Below, piece by piece: positions 19,506-29,612 of a stretch of DNA of 55,679 bases (the stretch's first letter is position 1; every line of letters begins with the position of its first letter). The DNA comes from Candidatus Bipolaricaulota bacterium. Its GTDB lineage: Bacteria; Bipolaricaulota; Bipolaricaulia; UBA7950; UBA9294. Position numbers and translations under genes: made by a program. Where the stretch lies: the NCBI GenBank assembly GCA_018817505.1, contig JAHITR010000001.1, positions 1-55,679 on the forward strand. Direction: 5' to 3'. The notes beneath the pieces were generated by a model. The model saw only the letters and a program-made list of their open reading frames with translations. It searched no databases and had not been told where the DNA came from.

Positions 19506-20277
19506 CCATCATAAGCAGATCGAGATCCATGGTCACGTGATCATGCAGGCGGATGCCAGTGCTGTCCAGGAATACTGTATCTGCCGCGAACCCGCTGCCT
19601 TGCCACTGACCGAGGACGTCTCCCATGAGGCGGATAGTCGAGTCGCCGGATTCGGATTCGAGTCGCTGACATGTGTAGCTGTCGCCGCTCTCGGCCTGAA
19701 TCGCGACATCGCCGATGAGCGCCACGAGATCTGCGGTGGCTTGTGCAGAATTTGACTGCGCCGTGTATTCTCGGTTGCCGCGGGTGATCGTGGCCTGAAT
19801 CCCCTGCAAGAGGGTCGTCAAGCCTGTATCCAGACTGTGATGGAAGGCCCCCGCCTCGATGTGCGTTGCGTCCATCTCAATCCTGACTGGGCCTGCTTCC
19901 AAAACGTCATTGTGTTCGTCCCAGAATAGAGCTTCGGTTTCCAAGGTCAGCACTCCAATACGTTCGACGCGGATCGAGCCCGTCAATTCGCTTCCTGCTG
20001 AACTGCGGGACAATCGATCGCCATGAACGATCAGCGGAGCATCCGGATCCCCGAGAAGCGTGAGTTTCACGTCCTGCAGGGCACTATGCTTCGTGCTTGA
20101 CGAGCCACTCTGCGCTTCAATGGACCAGGCAGGCGATCCATCTTCACCGTACCCGGTGAGGGAAATCTGCTCGGCTTGTGTCCTTGCCTCCTCAGGGGGG
20201 GGCGAACGACGAAGGAGTATTGCGCCTCCTGCGATGCAGACAATTAGGATGACGACGATGATTGTTGTTCGAGACAT
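19486..20277 (-). CDS. LptC/OstA-like LPS export periplasmic protein
   Basis: Start MSRTTIIVVILIVCIAGGAILL at 20277, single N-terminal TM, beta-rich repeats, directly upstream of lptB. Confidence 0.75.
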   Translation of the reverse strand: MSRTTIIVVILIVCIAGGAILLRRSPPPEEARTQAEQISLTGYGEDGSPAWSIEAQSGSSSTKHSALQDVKLTLLGDPDAPLIVHGDRLSRSSAGSELTGSIRVERIGVLTLETEALFWDEHNDVLEAGPVRIEMDATHIEAGAFHHSLDTGLTTLLQGIQATITRGNREYTAQSNSAQATADLVALIGDVAIQAESGDSYTCQRLESESGDSTIRLMGDVLGQWQGSGFAADTVFLDSTGIRLHDHVTMDLDLLMMDEPHDS

Positions 20278-21857
20278 GACTTGATAAATCCACGAAATAG
20301 CGGGTGCGGAGATAGGAATCGCGACGTGAATTCCGGATGGAACTGCACGGCCACGAACCATGGGTGCCCTTCCAGCTCAATGATTTCCACCAGCTGACCA
20401 TCAGCTGATGTTCCAGTTACGCGAAGTCCTGCCCCTTCAAGTCGATCTCTGAAGGCCGGGTTAAACTCATATCGATGTCGATGCCTTTCCTCAATTTCAT
20501 CCTGACCATAGCAGCGCCGGCTTATGCTGCCTTGAGCGAGAACTGATTCATAGATGCCCAAACGCATCGTCCCGCCTTTCTGCGTGACTTGGGATTGCTC
20601 CTGGAGCAATGCAATCACAGGATGGGGAGTATTTGGGTCGTTTTCAGTGGTGTTGGCTTGGCTCCATCCGAGCACGTTTCTTGCGAACTCAATGACGGCA
20701 CACTGCAATCCAAGGCACAAGCCGAAGTAGGGAATCTTTTGTGTACGTGCATACTCGACGGCTTCAAGCTTCCCTTCGACGCCTCGATGCCCGAAGCCAC
20801 CGGGAATAAGTATCCCATTCAATCCAGCCAGCCGATCGGCTGCGCTCCCTGAGATGAGGTCCTCGGCTGAAATCCACTCAATATCCGCCTTAATGTCCTC
20901 ATGAGCGCCAGCATGCAGCAACGCTTCACTGATGCTGATGTAGGAGTCCTCCAACTCGATGTACTTGCCGACAATGCCTACGCGAACGCGGCGTCTCGGA
21001 TTCTCCAGACGCGCGACGAGCGATGCCCATTCTTTCAAGGGAACAGGTTTCTTTTCAATGTTCAGGCCCTCAGCTACACGATCGTGAAGCCCATGCTCGA
21101 ACATCAACAATGGGGCATGGTAAATGGAGGGCAAGTCGGGATCTTCGATGACGTTCTCGCGTGCGACATCGCAGAACAGCGCGATCTTCTGCTTGACGGA
21201 CTCAGGGAGTGGCTTGTCGCAACGTGCGACGATGGCGTTGGGTTGAATGCCGATGCCACGGAGCTCCTTCACCGAATGCTGCGTCGGCTTGGTTTTGAGT
21301 TCGTCTGATGTGCTCAATCGCGGAAGCAGCGTGACATGGATGAAGAACGTGTCGTCACGAGGCAGCTCATCCTTCATTTGACGAAGCGCCTCTAGAAACG
21401 GCAGGCTCTCAATGTCGCCCACAGTGCCACCGATCTCGATCACTCCGATCTCAGCGCTATTCTCTTCGAGGGGCTGCCGAATGAGTCGCTTTATCTCGTC
21501 CGTGATGTGGGGAATGATTTGGACTGTGTGGCCAAGGTACTTGCCACTTCGTTCCTTGCGGATGACATTCCAATAGACCTGTCCTGTCGTGATGTAATTG
21601 GCGGCGGACAGCTCCTCGTCCAAAAAGCGTTCGTATCGGCCAATGTCGAGATCGGTCTCCTTGCCATCGCGAGTGACGAATACTTCACCATGTTCATATG
21701 GATTCATTGTCCCTGCGTCGACATTGACATAGGGATCAATCTTCTGAAGGCTCACACTGTAGCCTTGAAGCTTAAGAAGCAGACCGATTGATGAAGAGAT
21801 GACGCCCTTGCCCAGGCCGGACAGAACGCCTCCAGTTACGAAGATATACTTTCGCAC
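20244..21857 (-). CDS. pyrG: CTP synthase
   Basis: VRKYIFVTGGVLSGLGKGVISSSIGLLLK, DPYVNVDAGTMNPYEHGEVFV, PYFGLCLGLQCAVIEFARN, VQFHPEFTSR. Confidence 0.96.
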   Translation of the reverse strand: MRKYIFVTGGVLSGLGKGVISSSIGLLLKLQGYSVSLQKIDPYVNVDAGTMNPYEHGEVFVTRDGKETDLDIGRYERFLDEELSAANYITTGQVYWNVIRKERSGKYLGHTVQIIPHITDEIKRLIRQPLEENSAEIGVIEIGGTVGDIESLPFLEALRQMKDELPRDDTFFIHVTLLPRLSTSDELKTKPTQHSVKELRGIGIQPNAIVARCDKPLPESVKQKIALFCDVARENVIEDPDLPSIYHAPLLMFEHGLHDRVAEGLNIEKKPVPLKEWASLVARLENPRRRVRVGIVGKYIELEDSYISISEALLHAGAHEDIKADIEWISAEDLISGSAADRLAGLNGILIPGGFGHRGVEGKLEAVEYARTQKIPYFGLCLGLQCAVIEFARNVLGWSQANTTENDPNTPHPVIALLQEQSQVTQKGGTMRLGIYESVLAQGSISRRCYGQDEIEERHRHRYEFNPAFRDRLEGAGLRVTGTSADGQLVEIIELEGHPWFVAVQFHPEFTSRFLSPHPLFRGFIKSCLEQQSSSSS

Positions 21858-21943
21858 GATTCTAGGATCTCCGCCTTTCAAATTGCGGTTTTCACAGCTT
21901 ACAGTAACCCGAAAAGTGGCGCAAGCCCGGTATTATTAAGGTA

Positions 21944-21972
21944 TTGAGGACCTCGAATCTTTGTGCTATAAT
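21944..21972 (+). promoter_or_regulatory. Sigma70-type promoter for secG (TTGAGG-17-TATAAT)
   Basis: -35 21944-21949, 17-nt spacer, -10 TATAAT 21967-21972, about 50 bp before secG ATG. Confidence 0.7.
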
Positions 21973-22024
21973 CGTCCGCGACTCCAGATATCCCTAGAGG
22001 ATTTACAGAAAGGACCAGCGACTT

Positions 22025-22255
22025 ATGGAAATCGTGCAGCGTATTCTTGAGGTTTTGTTTTTCCTGAACTGCTTTGCCTTAATGGCATTAATCCTTCTAC
22101 AGATGAGTGAACACTCAGGAATGGGAGGAGCGTTCGGAGCTGGGATGTCTAGTACGGTCTTCGGACGAGACGAAGTCAAGGATCCGAAACGTAGCCTAAC
22201 TGTGGTGCTTGCCACGATTTTTATGTTGCTGGGAATTGTGCTTTCAATCCTTTAG
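22025..22255 (+). CDS. secG: Preprotein translocase subunit SecG
   Basis: 76 aa, two TM helices, NCFALMALILLQMSEHSGMGGAFGAGMSSTVFG typical of SecG. Confidence 0.92.
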   Translation: MEIVQRILEVLFFLNCFALMALILLQMSEHSGMGGAFGAGMSSTVFGRDEVKDPKRSLTVVLATIFMLLGIVLSIL

Positions 22256-22279
22256 TTTCGCGACGAGGAGGTTGGACCG

Positions 22280-23260
22280 GTGCCGCTAATCGAGGTTAGA
22301 GGTCTCAAGACGTACTTCTACACGGAAGATGGAATCGTCCGTGCAGTAGATGGAGTGGACTACGTCATCGAGCAAGAGAAGACGCTCGGGGTCGTTGGTG
22401 AAAGCGGATGTGGCAAATCCGTAACAGCGCTATCGATCATGGGGTTGGTGCAGATCCCCCCAGGCAAGATCGAAGACGGAGAAATCCTTTTCCATCGTGA
22501 TGGCAAAGTGATGGATCTGACAAAACTCAATCCCAAGGGGCGCGAGATGCGTTCCATTCGCGGAAATGAGATCGCGATGATCTTCCAAGAACCCATGACG
22601 TCGCTCAATCCGGTGTATACCATCGGGAACCAGATCATGGAGGCAATCATCCTCCACCAGAATCTGAACAAGAAAGACGCCAAGATCAAGGCCATCGAGA
22701 TGTTGCGTGCAGTCGGAATTCCTCTTCCAGAGCAGCGAGTCGACGAATACCCCCATCAGCTCTCTGGTGGAATGCGCCAGCGCGCCATGATCGCCATGGC
22801 CATGTCTTGTAATCCTTCGCTTCTTATTGCAGATGAGCCAACAACGGCGCTCGATGTTACGATTCAAGCACAGGTGCTTGAGCTCATGAACGCACTTCGT
22901 GAAGAATTCCATGCATCGATTCAGTTCATCACCCATGACCTCGGCGTGATCGCGGGTATGGCAGACGATGTTGTGGTCATGTACCTCGGACGGATTGTGG
23001 AAGCATCCAACGTACGAGAAGTCTTCCATAACCCGAAGCATCCTTATACCCAAGGGCTGATGAACTCGATCCCATCGCTGGCTGCCGAAAAGCAGCGGTT
23101 GGAGCCTATCAAGGGTGTCGTTCCTGATCCATTTGAAGTCCCGGCGGGATGCGGTTTTGAACCCCGATGTCCGCATGCGATGGAGATCTGCAAAACCAAG
23201 ATGCCGGATCTCAAAGAAGTGGCTCCAGGTCATACGACGGCCTGCTGGCTCTACGAATGA
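22280..23260 (+). CDS. oppD: Oligopeptide/dipeptide ABC transporter ATP-binding protein (OppD-like)
   Basis: [74 protein letters not shown]-term [16 protein letters not shown]. Confidence 0.92.
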   Translation: MPLIEVRGLKTYFYTEDGIVRAVDGVDYVIEQEKTLGVVGESGCGKSVTALSIMGLVQIPPGKIEDGEILFHRDGKVMDLTKLNPKGREMRSIRGNEIAMIFQEPMTSLNPVYTIGNQIMEAIILHQNLNKKDAKIKAIEMLRAVGIPLPEQRVDEYPHQLSGGMRQRAMIAMAMSCNPSLLIADEPTTALDVTIQAQVLELMNALREEFHASIQFITHDLGVIAGMADDVVVMYLGRIVEASNVREVFHNPKHPYTQGLMNSIPSLAAEKQRLEPIKGVVPDPFEVPAGCGFEPRCPHAMEICKTKMPDLKEVAPGHTTACWLYE

Positions 23261-23278
23261 CAGAAGAGGTGATCTAGT

Positions 23279-24319
23279 TTGCCTGCTGATAATATTTTGC
23301 TCGACGTCAAGGGGCTACAGAAGTACTTCCCCGTCCGGAAGGGCGTGTTTCGCCGAACTGTCGCACATGTTAAGGCTGTGGATCGTATTGACATGTTCAT
23401 CAGAGAGGGTGAAACGCTCGGTCTGGTGGGAGAGAGCGGCTGCGGAAAAACCACGGCCGGCCGATCGATCCTTCGATTGATTGAGCCGACTGCTGGAGAA
23501 ATCATTTTTCGAAGCAAGAAGCTGGCATCATCTGGCGAAGACTACAAAGAGGTCAATGTTGTCACTGCCCATCGCAAGATGATGAAGATGTTGCGCCGCG
23601 AAATGCAGATCATCTTCCAGGATCCCTATTCGTCGCTGAACCCTCGAATGACGGTCGGCGCTATCGTCGGAGAGCCCCTGCTTGTTCATGGCCTAGCAAA
23701 AGGGGCCGAACGAGAAGACCGAGTCAAGGCATTGCTTGCTGCTGTTGGACTCAAACCCGATCACATGAAGCGCTATCCACACGAATTCTCAGGTGGACAA
23801 CGACAACGAATCGGTGTCGCCCGTGCTCTGGCATTGGACCCACAGCTGATTGTTTGTGACGAGCCGGTTTCTGCATTGGACGTATCCATTCAGGCCCAAG
23901 TCATCAACTTGCTGGAAGATCTTCAAGGGGAATTTGGGCTTACATACCTGTTCATTGCCCACGACTTGTCCGTTGTCAAACACATCGCCGATCGCGTAGC
24001 CGTGATGTACCTCGGCAAGATTGCCGAGCTCGCGACGACTGAAGATTTATTTACGACACCTAAACATCCGTACACAGAGGCGCTGATGTCGGCTGTCCCA
24101 GTTCCAGATCCTGATTGGAATGTGGAACGAATCTTGTTGGAAGGGGACGTTCCGAGTCCCGTAGCGCCTCCTTCAGGCTGCTATTTCCATCCTCGCTGCC
24201 ATTATGCGAAGGATATCTGCAAGACGGACGCTCCTGTGTATCGTGATCTTGGCGATCTGCATTTTGTCACGTGTCACTTTGCTGATTCGCTAAGTTTACA
24301 GCCAATCCGATCCAAATGA
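23279..24319 (+). CDS. oppF: Oligopeptide/dipeptide ABC transporter ATP-binding protein (OppF-like)
   Basis: [95 protein letters not shown] start. Confidence 0.92.
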   Translation: MPADNILLDVKGLQKYFPVRKGVFRRTVAHVKAVDRIDMFIREGETLGLVGESGCGKTTAGRSILRLIEPTAGEIIFRSKKLASSGEDYKEVNVVTAHRKMMKMLRREMQIIFQDPYSSLNPRMTVGAIVGEPLLVHGLAKGAEREDRVKALLAAVGLKPDHMKRYPHEFSGGQRQRIGVARALALDPQLIVCDEPVSALDVSIQAQVINLLEDLQGEFGLTYLFIAHDLSVVKHIADRVAVMYLGKIAELATTEDLFTTPKHPYTEALMSAVPVPDPDWNVERILLEGDVPSPVAPPSGCYFHPRCHYAKDICKTDAPVYRDLGDLHFVTCHFADSLSLQPIRSK

Positions 24320-24936
24320 GCCTAATTCTCCTCGGTACGCGAAACGAGGGGAAGATGCAAGAAGCGAAGGAGCTCTTGGCCGAGGTCGTCGGTCTAGAGC
24401 TCCTTCTGTTTCCCGCCATCGCCTTTTCAGATGTTCCCGAGACGGGGACCACATTCCTTGACAATGCCGTTCTCAAGGCGAAGGCGATTGGTCGCGAGAC
24501 AGGGCTCCATGTTCTTTCGGAGGATTCGGGGCTTGAGGTTCATGCCCTGGACGGGGCTCCCGGCGTTCGTTCAGCCCGCTTCGCAGGCGAGCCATCGGAT
24601 GCGAAGCGCAACAATGAGCTTCTGCTTGAGAAGCTGCTGGGAGTTAAGGACAGGCGAGCTCGATTCATTACGGTAGCCGTGCTGTGTCTCCAAGATGGGC
24701 AAGTATTCGCTACCAGCGGAACCTTGCCAGGAAAAATCGGGCATGCGTGTTTGGGGAGCATGGGATTTGGCTATGATCCGCTGTTCATCCCCGATGGAAC
24801 GACACGCACATTGGCGCAGATGACATTGGACGAGAAGAACATGGTCAGCCACCGCCAGAAGGCACTATCCCGAATGTGCGGGATCCTTCAGGAACTCATC
24901 CGCTCCGGAGACATTGACTCGTCAGCTGTCCAATAA
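24316..24936 (+). CDS. rdgB: XTP/dITP diphosphatase (RdgB/HAM1 family)
   Basis: [77 protein letters not shown]. Confidence 0.94.
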   Translation: MSLILLGTRNEGKMQEAKELLAEVVGLELLLFPAIAFSDVPETGTTFLDNAVLKAKAIGRETGLHVLSEDSGLEVHALDGAPGVRSARFAGEPSDAKRNNELLLEKLLGVKDRRARFITVAVLCLQDGQVFATSGTLPGKIGHACLGSMGFGYDPLFIPDGTTRTLAQMTLDEKNMVSHRQKALSRMCGILQELIRSGDIDSSAVQ

Positions 24937-26025
24937 CCCTGCAAAGGTCTCCAGGGCCTTTCGCTGTTTCCCAGTAAGTTTCGTAGGTACATCGACGCCA
25001 ACCTCGACGAAATGATCGCCCAGCCCTGCCCCGCGATGAATGTTTACGATCCCTTTCCCCTTGAGGCGGAATATCGTTCCCGGCTGTGTTCCCGATGGGA
25101 TGGAGAGTGATTCAGTCCCCCAGAGGGTCTCCACATCGATCTTGGTGCCCAAAGCTGCCTGAGGATAGGAAATCGTCACTTTCGAGTGAATATTGCGGCC
25201 ATCACGCAACAGCGAGGGATGGTCGATTAGCTCAATAATGATGAACAGATCGCCATTGGGGCCACCCTCGATGCCAGCGTTTCCCTGACCCCTTAGGCGC
25301 AGTCGTGAGCCATTGTCTACGCCTTCAGGCACGGAAATGGATATCTTGCTTTTCTCTTTGGCTCTGCCTGTTCCCCGGCACTTGTGACACGGATTCTCAA
25401 TCATCTCACCTGCCCCCCTGCAATCAGGGCAGGCTCGGACATTGATGAAGCTCCCCAGCAGACTTTGCTGGCGATGTTCGATTTGGCCGCGGCCACCGCA
25501 CGTGGTGCACGTCTTCTTGGACGAGCCAGGCTCCATCCCTTTGCCTGAGCACGTTTCACAACTCACCATGCGGGGGACTGAAACGGTCATTTTCGTGCCG
25601 TGCGCAGCATCCTCTAAAGTAATCCGCAGCTTGTACTCGATGCTTTCGCCGCGGCGAATCTGCTGCTGCTGCGTCCCTCCGCGTGCCCCGCCCTGCCGAA
25701 AGAACAGATCGAACAGGTCGTCGAAGCCGCCAAATCCGAATTCCTGATATGCGTCGCGGGCTCGATGGAAGTCGTTCCCGCCGAAGGTGAAGCCTTGATC
25801 TGGGCCTGCGTGGCCATACCGATCATACTGTGCGCGCCGCTGAGGGTCCGAAAGAACCTCATACGCCTCAGCAATGCGCTTGAAATCTTCTGCGGCCTGT
25901 GTCCTGTTCTCGGGATTTCGGTCCGGGTGAAGCTCCTTGGCCTTTTGTCGATAGGCCTTCTTGATTTCGGACTCGTCTGCATCCCGCGAAATGCCGAGAG
26001 ATTCGTAATAGTCTTTCTTGGCCAC
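24922..26025 (-). CDS. dnaJ: Chaperone DnaJ
   Basis: J domain with HPD, G/F region, four CxxCxGxG zinc repeats (CETCSGKG, CTTCGGRG, CPDCRGAG, CHKCRGTG). Confidence 0.96.
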   Translation of the reverse strand: MAKKDYYESLGISRDADESEIKKAYRQKAKELHPDRNPENRTQAAEDFKRIAEAYEVLSDPQRRAQYDRYGHAGPDQGFTFGGNDFHRARDAYQEFGFGGFDDLFDLFFRQGGARGGTQQQQIRRGESIEYKLRITLEDAAHGTKMTVSVPRMVSCETCSGKGMEPGSSKKTCTTCGGRGQIEHRQQSLLGSFINVRACPDCRGAGEMIENPCHKCRGTGRAKEKSKISISVPEGVDNGSRLRLRGQGNAGIEGGPNGDLFIIIELIDHPSLLRDGRNIHSKVTISYPQAALGTKIDVETLWGTESLSIPSGTQPGTIFRLKGKGIVNIHRGAGLGDHFVEVGVDVPTKLTGKQRKALETFAGLLDS

Positions 26026-26042
26026 GCTAGCCCCTTTTGGTT

Positions 26043-27908
26043 CTACGATTGTTTTTCGTCGTATTCAGCGTCGATATACTCGCCATCGTCATCCGAATCT
26101 GCATTGGCGTCTGCGGATGAGGAGGAAGCCCCTTCGTTTTGGGCTCCGCCCGCCTGCTGGGCTTCCTGGTATGCCTGCTGTGCGACGTCCTGCGATGTCT
26201 TGGAAAGGGCCTCGATGGCTGCCTTCAGGTCCTGCAGGCTTGCATCCTTGGACAGCTTGTCTCGCAGTTGACGAATTTGATCCTCAATCTGTGAGCGTTT
26301 GCCAGAATCCACCTTTTCACCGAGGTCAGACATGGCCTTCTCTGCTGCATAGATCATCTGATCTGCTTGATTCCTCGTCTCGATCAGCTCGGCCTTTTTC
26401 TTGTCCTCGTCTGCATGTACTTCCGCCTCTTTGCGCATGCGTTCGATTTCAGACTCATCCAAACGAGAAGAGTCCTGGATGGTGATGGACGCGGTCTTGT
26501 TGGTTGCCTTGTCCTTGGCTGTGACATGGAGGATTCCATCGGCATCGATGTTGAAGATAACGTCGATCTGGGGAATCCCACGCGGTGCCGGCGGAATACC
26601 GCTGAGCTGGAAGGTTCCCAGTGATTTGTTATCAGCGACCATCTTCCGTTCGCCCTGCACAACGTGAATCTGTACGGCAGGCTGATTGTCCTCTGCAGTG
26701 GTAAACGTCTTGGATTTCTCCGTGGGGATCGTCGTGTTGCGCTCAATCAAGGGAGTGGAGATGCCACCAATTGTCTCGATGGATAGCGTGAGGGGGGTGA
26801 CGTCGAGCAAGACGATTTCATCCACCTCTCCTGCCAGGATTCCGCCCTGAATTGCGGCGCCAGCCGCAACGACTTCATCGGGGTTAATCTCCCGATTGAT
26901 CTTGCCGGGAATACGGCCCGAGATAAGTGCTTGGACCCGCGGAATACGCGTAGATCCCCCGACGAGCACAACTTGGTCGATTTGCGACGCCTCTTTTCCC
27001 GACTCTCGTAGCGTCGCATCGACGACCTGGATCGTCCGCTGCAGGTAGTCGTCGATCATGGATTCGAACTTGGCTCGGGACAGTTTTTTCTCCATGTGCT
27101 TGGGCCCGGTCGCGTCGGCTGTGATATAAGGCAAATTGATCGTGGTTTCCATGCGACTGGACAATTCCATCTTGGCGGACTCGCCGGCGTCCTTAAGTCG
27201 CTGCATGGCGCTGGCATCACCTGTGAGGTCGATTCCAGTATCCTTGCGAAATTCCTCGGCAAGCCAGTCGATGATGCGCTGGTCGAAATCATCGCCACCG
27301 AGCCGTGTGTCGCCATCCGACGCCAGAACATCAAACACGCCATCGCCGATTTCCAAGATGGACACATCGAACGTGCCTCCGCCCAAGTCGTAGACGAGAA
27401 TCGTCTGTTCATGATCCTTGTCCAGACCATAGGCAAGAGCTGCCGCAGTCGGCTCATTGATGATGCGCATGACTTCCAATCCAGCAATCGCTCCCGCATC
27501 CTTGGTTGCTTGGCGTTGCGAGTCGTTGAAGTAGGCGGGAACGGTGATAACGGCTTTGGTGACCTTGCCGCCCAAATGGGCTTCCGCGTCTGCCTTCAGC
27601 TTTTGTAGAATCATGGCTGAAATCTGCTCCGGGCTGTAGTCCGTAATCTTACCTTCGATCGAGATCTTGATGCGATGGTCCGTGCCCATCTGTCTCTTGA
27701 TAGATGCGATAGTATTCTTGGGGTTGGTGATGGTTTGGCGTTTGGCGAGCCGTCCGACGAGGCGCTCGCCTGATTCAGAAAACGCAACCACTGAAGGTGT
27801 CGTACGTTCTCCCTCAGAGTTGGTAATGATTTCTGGTGAGCCACCTTCAAGAACGGCCGCGCAGGAATTGGTTGTTCCAAGGTCGATGCCAATGATTTTT
27901 TCCTTCAT
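26043..27908 (-). CDS. dnaK: Chaperone DnaK (Hsp70)
   Basis: [71 protein letters not shown]. Confidence 0.97.
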   Translation of the reverse strand: MKEKIIGIDLGTTNSCAAVLEGGSPEIITNSEGERTTPSVVAFSESGERLVGRLAKRQTITNPKNTIASIKRQMGTDHRIKISIEGKITDYSPEQISAMILQKLKADAEAHLGGKVTKAVITVPAYFNDSQRQATKDAGAIAGLEVMRIINEPTAAALAYGLDKDHEQTILVYDLGGGTFDVSILEIGDGVFDVLASDGDTRLGGDDFDQRIIDWLAEEFRKDTGIDLTGDASAMQRLKDAGESAKMELSSRMETTINLPYITADATGPKHMEKKLSRAKFESMIDDYLQRTIQVVDATLRESGKEASQIDQVVLVGGSTRIPRVQALISGRIPGKINREINPDEVVAAGAAIQGGILAGEVDEIVLLDVTPLTLSIETIGGISTPLIERNTTIPTEKSKTFTTAEDNQPAVQIHVVQGERKMVADNKSLGTFQLSGIPPAPRGIPQIDVIFNIDADGILHVTAKDKATNKTASITIQDSSRLDESEIERMRKEAEVHADEDKKKAELIETRNQADQMIYAAEKAMSDLGEKVDSGKRSQIEDQIRQLRDKLSKDASLQDLKAAIEALSKTSQDVAQQAYQEAQQAGGAQNEGASSSSADANADSDDDGEYIDAEYDEKQS

Positions 27909-28459
27909 TTTTGGTCCTCCTCACTGAGCGCGGGGCCTTGACTGACTGAGACTCTGCTGGGTCGCAGGACGCGCTCATCTCTTGTATATCCGGGTGTAAA
28001 CTCTTCGATAATCATGTTCCTCGCAACATCGCTTGGGATGCTGAGCATGGCTTCATGGAGCTCAGGATTGAAGACGACGCAATGGGTATCAATCGGAGTC
28101 ACACCTTTGTTTTCTAATAACTGATTGAATTGGCCGAAGATCAATTCGATGCCAGTCACGAATGTTTCGACGTCCTGATCCGACGAGAAGCTCTCGAAAG
28201 CCCGTTCAAGGTTGTCGTACAGGGGCAAGAAGTCGAGAATCAATCGGTCCGTGATGCGTTGTTCATGCAGCAAGGCATCGCGCGATGCTCTCTTCTTGTA
28301 GTTCTCAAACTCGGCTTGAAGACGCTGTAAACGATCAATCGTTAAGCGAAGTTCAGTCGAGAGCTCGGGTTCGATCGATCCCTCATACTGCGATTCGAGC
28401 AGCTCTTCCATTTCTGGCTGAAGTTCGCTGTTTCTAATCTTTTCTTCTTTGGCCGACAT
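27905..28459 (-). CDS. grpE: Nucleotide exchange factor GrpE
   Basis: [18 protein letters not shown]...[16 protein letters not shown]...[22 protein letters not shown]; between hrcA and dnaK, TAATG overlap with hrcA. Confidence 0.93.
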   Translation of the reverse strand: MSAKEEKIRNSELQPEMEELLESQYEGSIEPELSTELRLTIDRLQRLQAEFENYKKRASRDALLHEQRITDRLILDFLPLYDNLERAFESFSSDQDVETFVTGIELIFGQFNQLLENKGVTPIDTHCVVFNPELHEAMLSIPSDVARNMIIEEFTPGYTRDERVLRPSRVSVSQGPALSEEDQK

Positions 28460-29508
28460 TATTCCTCCAACGAGCGCAGTTGTGAAGGCGACAACAGCGA
28501 TTCCAATCGATTGGCAAGATAGCTGGCTGTTGACAACGCTCGTCCATAATCCATCCACAGGGGGCCGACTACGCCGAGAATGCCGTCATGAGGTCTGTAT
28601 TCACAGCTGATGACGCTAAACGATTCCATGCCTTCGAGAGGGAAGTCGCCGATGCTGGCTATGAGCCCCACGCGTCCATCTCGCGCCTGAGCGAGAGCCT
28701 CAATGAATGCATTTTCATCCTGGGTCGCGAAGCTCAAGTGCGAGAAGTGATCCATCGCCTCTTCAGGGACTACTTCGATGAGCGTCTCCGTGAGATTGAG
28801 GAGCCCCTCGAAGTGAATGGAGCGTTGCATTCGATGCTGAAGCAATCGTCCGAGCACAAGCATCGCTTGGCGAACGGGACGCTCGTACCAACCTTCGGGT
28901 CCGTCTTCCAGCGACAGCGATCGTATATCGGCAAGATGGATGCCCCGCAGGGTTTCATTAATCAGCGTTGTGATCCTGGAGATATCGTCAGCATTCAGGT
29001 CCTCATCCAAGGAGACATATCCATGCTCTACGATGCCGATGTCGGACACGATGAGCAAGAAGGCGAGACGATGGGCGACTTTAAACATGACGACGCGTTC
29101 CAGCTTGGTTTCGGCGGGTCGCGGAGGAATGACAAATCCAGCGCATCCGGTCATGTTTCCAAGCAAGAAGGCGGTTTGTCGTATCGTCTGCTCGACATCC
29201 AGCCGCTGCATCTCATAGGCCTCAACGATCTCCACGCGCTCTTCACGCGAGAGCTCTGAAAGGTCGAGCAGCCACTCCACGAAGAATCGATACCCCTTCA
29301 CAGTCGGTACACGTCCAGACGATGAATAGGGCTTGGCAATGAAGCCAGCCTCCTCTAGATCATTCATGTCATTACGTACCGTCGCCGAGCTGACCTCCAA
29401 CCCGTAGTCCTCCAAAATCATGCGTGAAGACACGGGTTCACGGAGCCGGATGTACCGGTCTACAATCTCCTTGAGAATGAGCAGCTGGCGTTCAGGAAGT
29501 TCTTTCAT
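28459..29508 (-). CDS. hrcA: Heat-inducible transcription repressor HrcA
   Basis: N-term winged helix RQLLILKEIVDRYIRLREPVSSRMILEDYGLEVSSATVRNDMNDLEEAGFI; heads grpE-dnaK-dnaJ operon. Confidence 0.95.
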   Translation of the reverse strand: MKELPERQLLILKEIVDRYIRLREPVSSRMILEDYGLEVSSATVRNDMNDLEEAGFIAKPYSSSGRVPTVKGYRFFVEWLLDLSELSREERVEIVEAYEMQRLDVEQTIRQTAFLLGNMTGCAGFVIPPRPAETKLERVVMFKVAHRLAFLLIVSDIGIVEHGYVSLDEDLNADDISRITTLINETLRGIHLADIRSLSLEDGPEGWYERPVRQAMLVLGRLLQHRMQRSIHFEGLLNLTETLIEVVPEEAMDHFSHLSFATQDENAFIEALAQARDGRVGLIASIGDFPLEGMESFSVISCEYRPHDGILGVVGPLWMDYGRALSTASYLANRLESLLSPSQLRSLEE

Positions 29509-29514
29509 TACTCG

Positions 29515-29541
29515 TTAGCACTCTCCATATTGATCTGCTAA
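29515..29541 (-). promoter_or_regulatory. CIRCE operator (HrcA binding site)
   Basis: TTAGCACTC-N9(TCCATATTG)-ATCTGCTAA against consensus TTAGCACTC-N9-GAGTGCTAA; 6 bp before hrcA ATG. Confidence 0.88.
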
Positions 29542-29612
29542 TGGTAGTGGCAACGGGTGTGAGTGTCAATGCTGAGAGGTCAGATCGCGTGGATGCGATT
29601 GGGCAGCAACAC

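Noticed and set aside
22430-23233. 267-aa ORF antisense to oppD
   Set aside because: Antisense shadow of a conserved ABC ATPase; no recognisable motif.
28588-29259. 223-aa ORF antisense to hrcA
   Set aside because: Shadow ORF; hrcA on the other strand is well supported with CIRCE and operon context.
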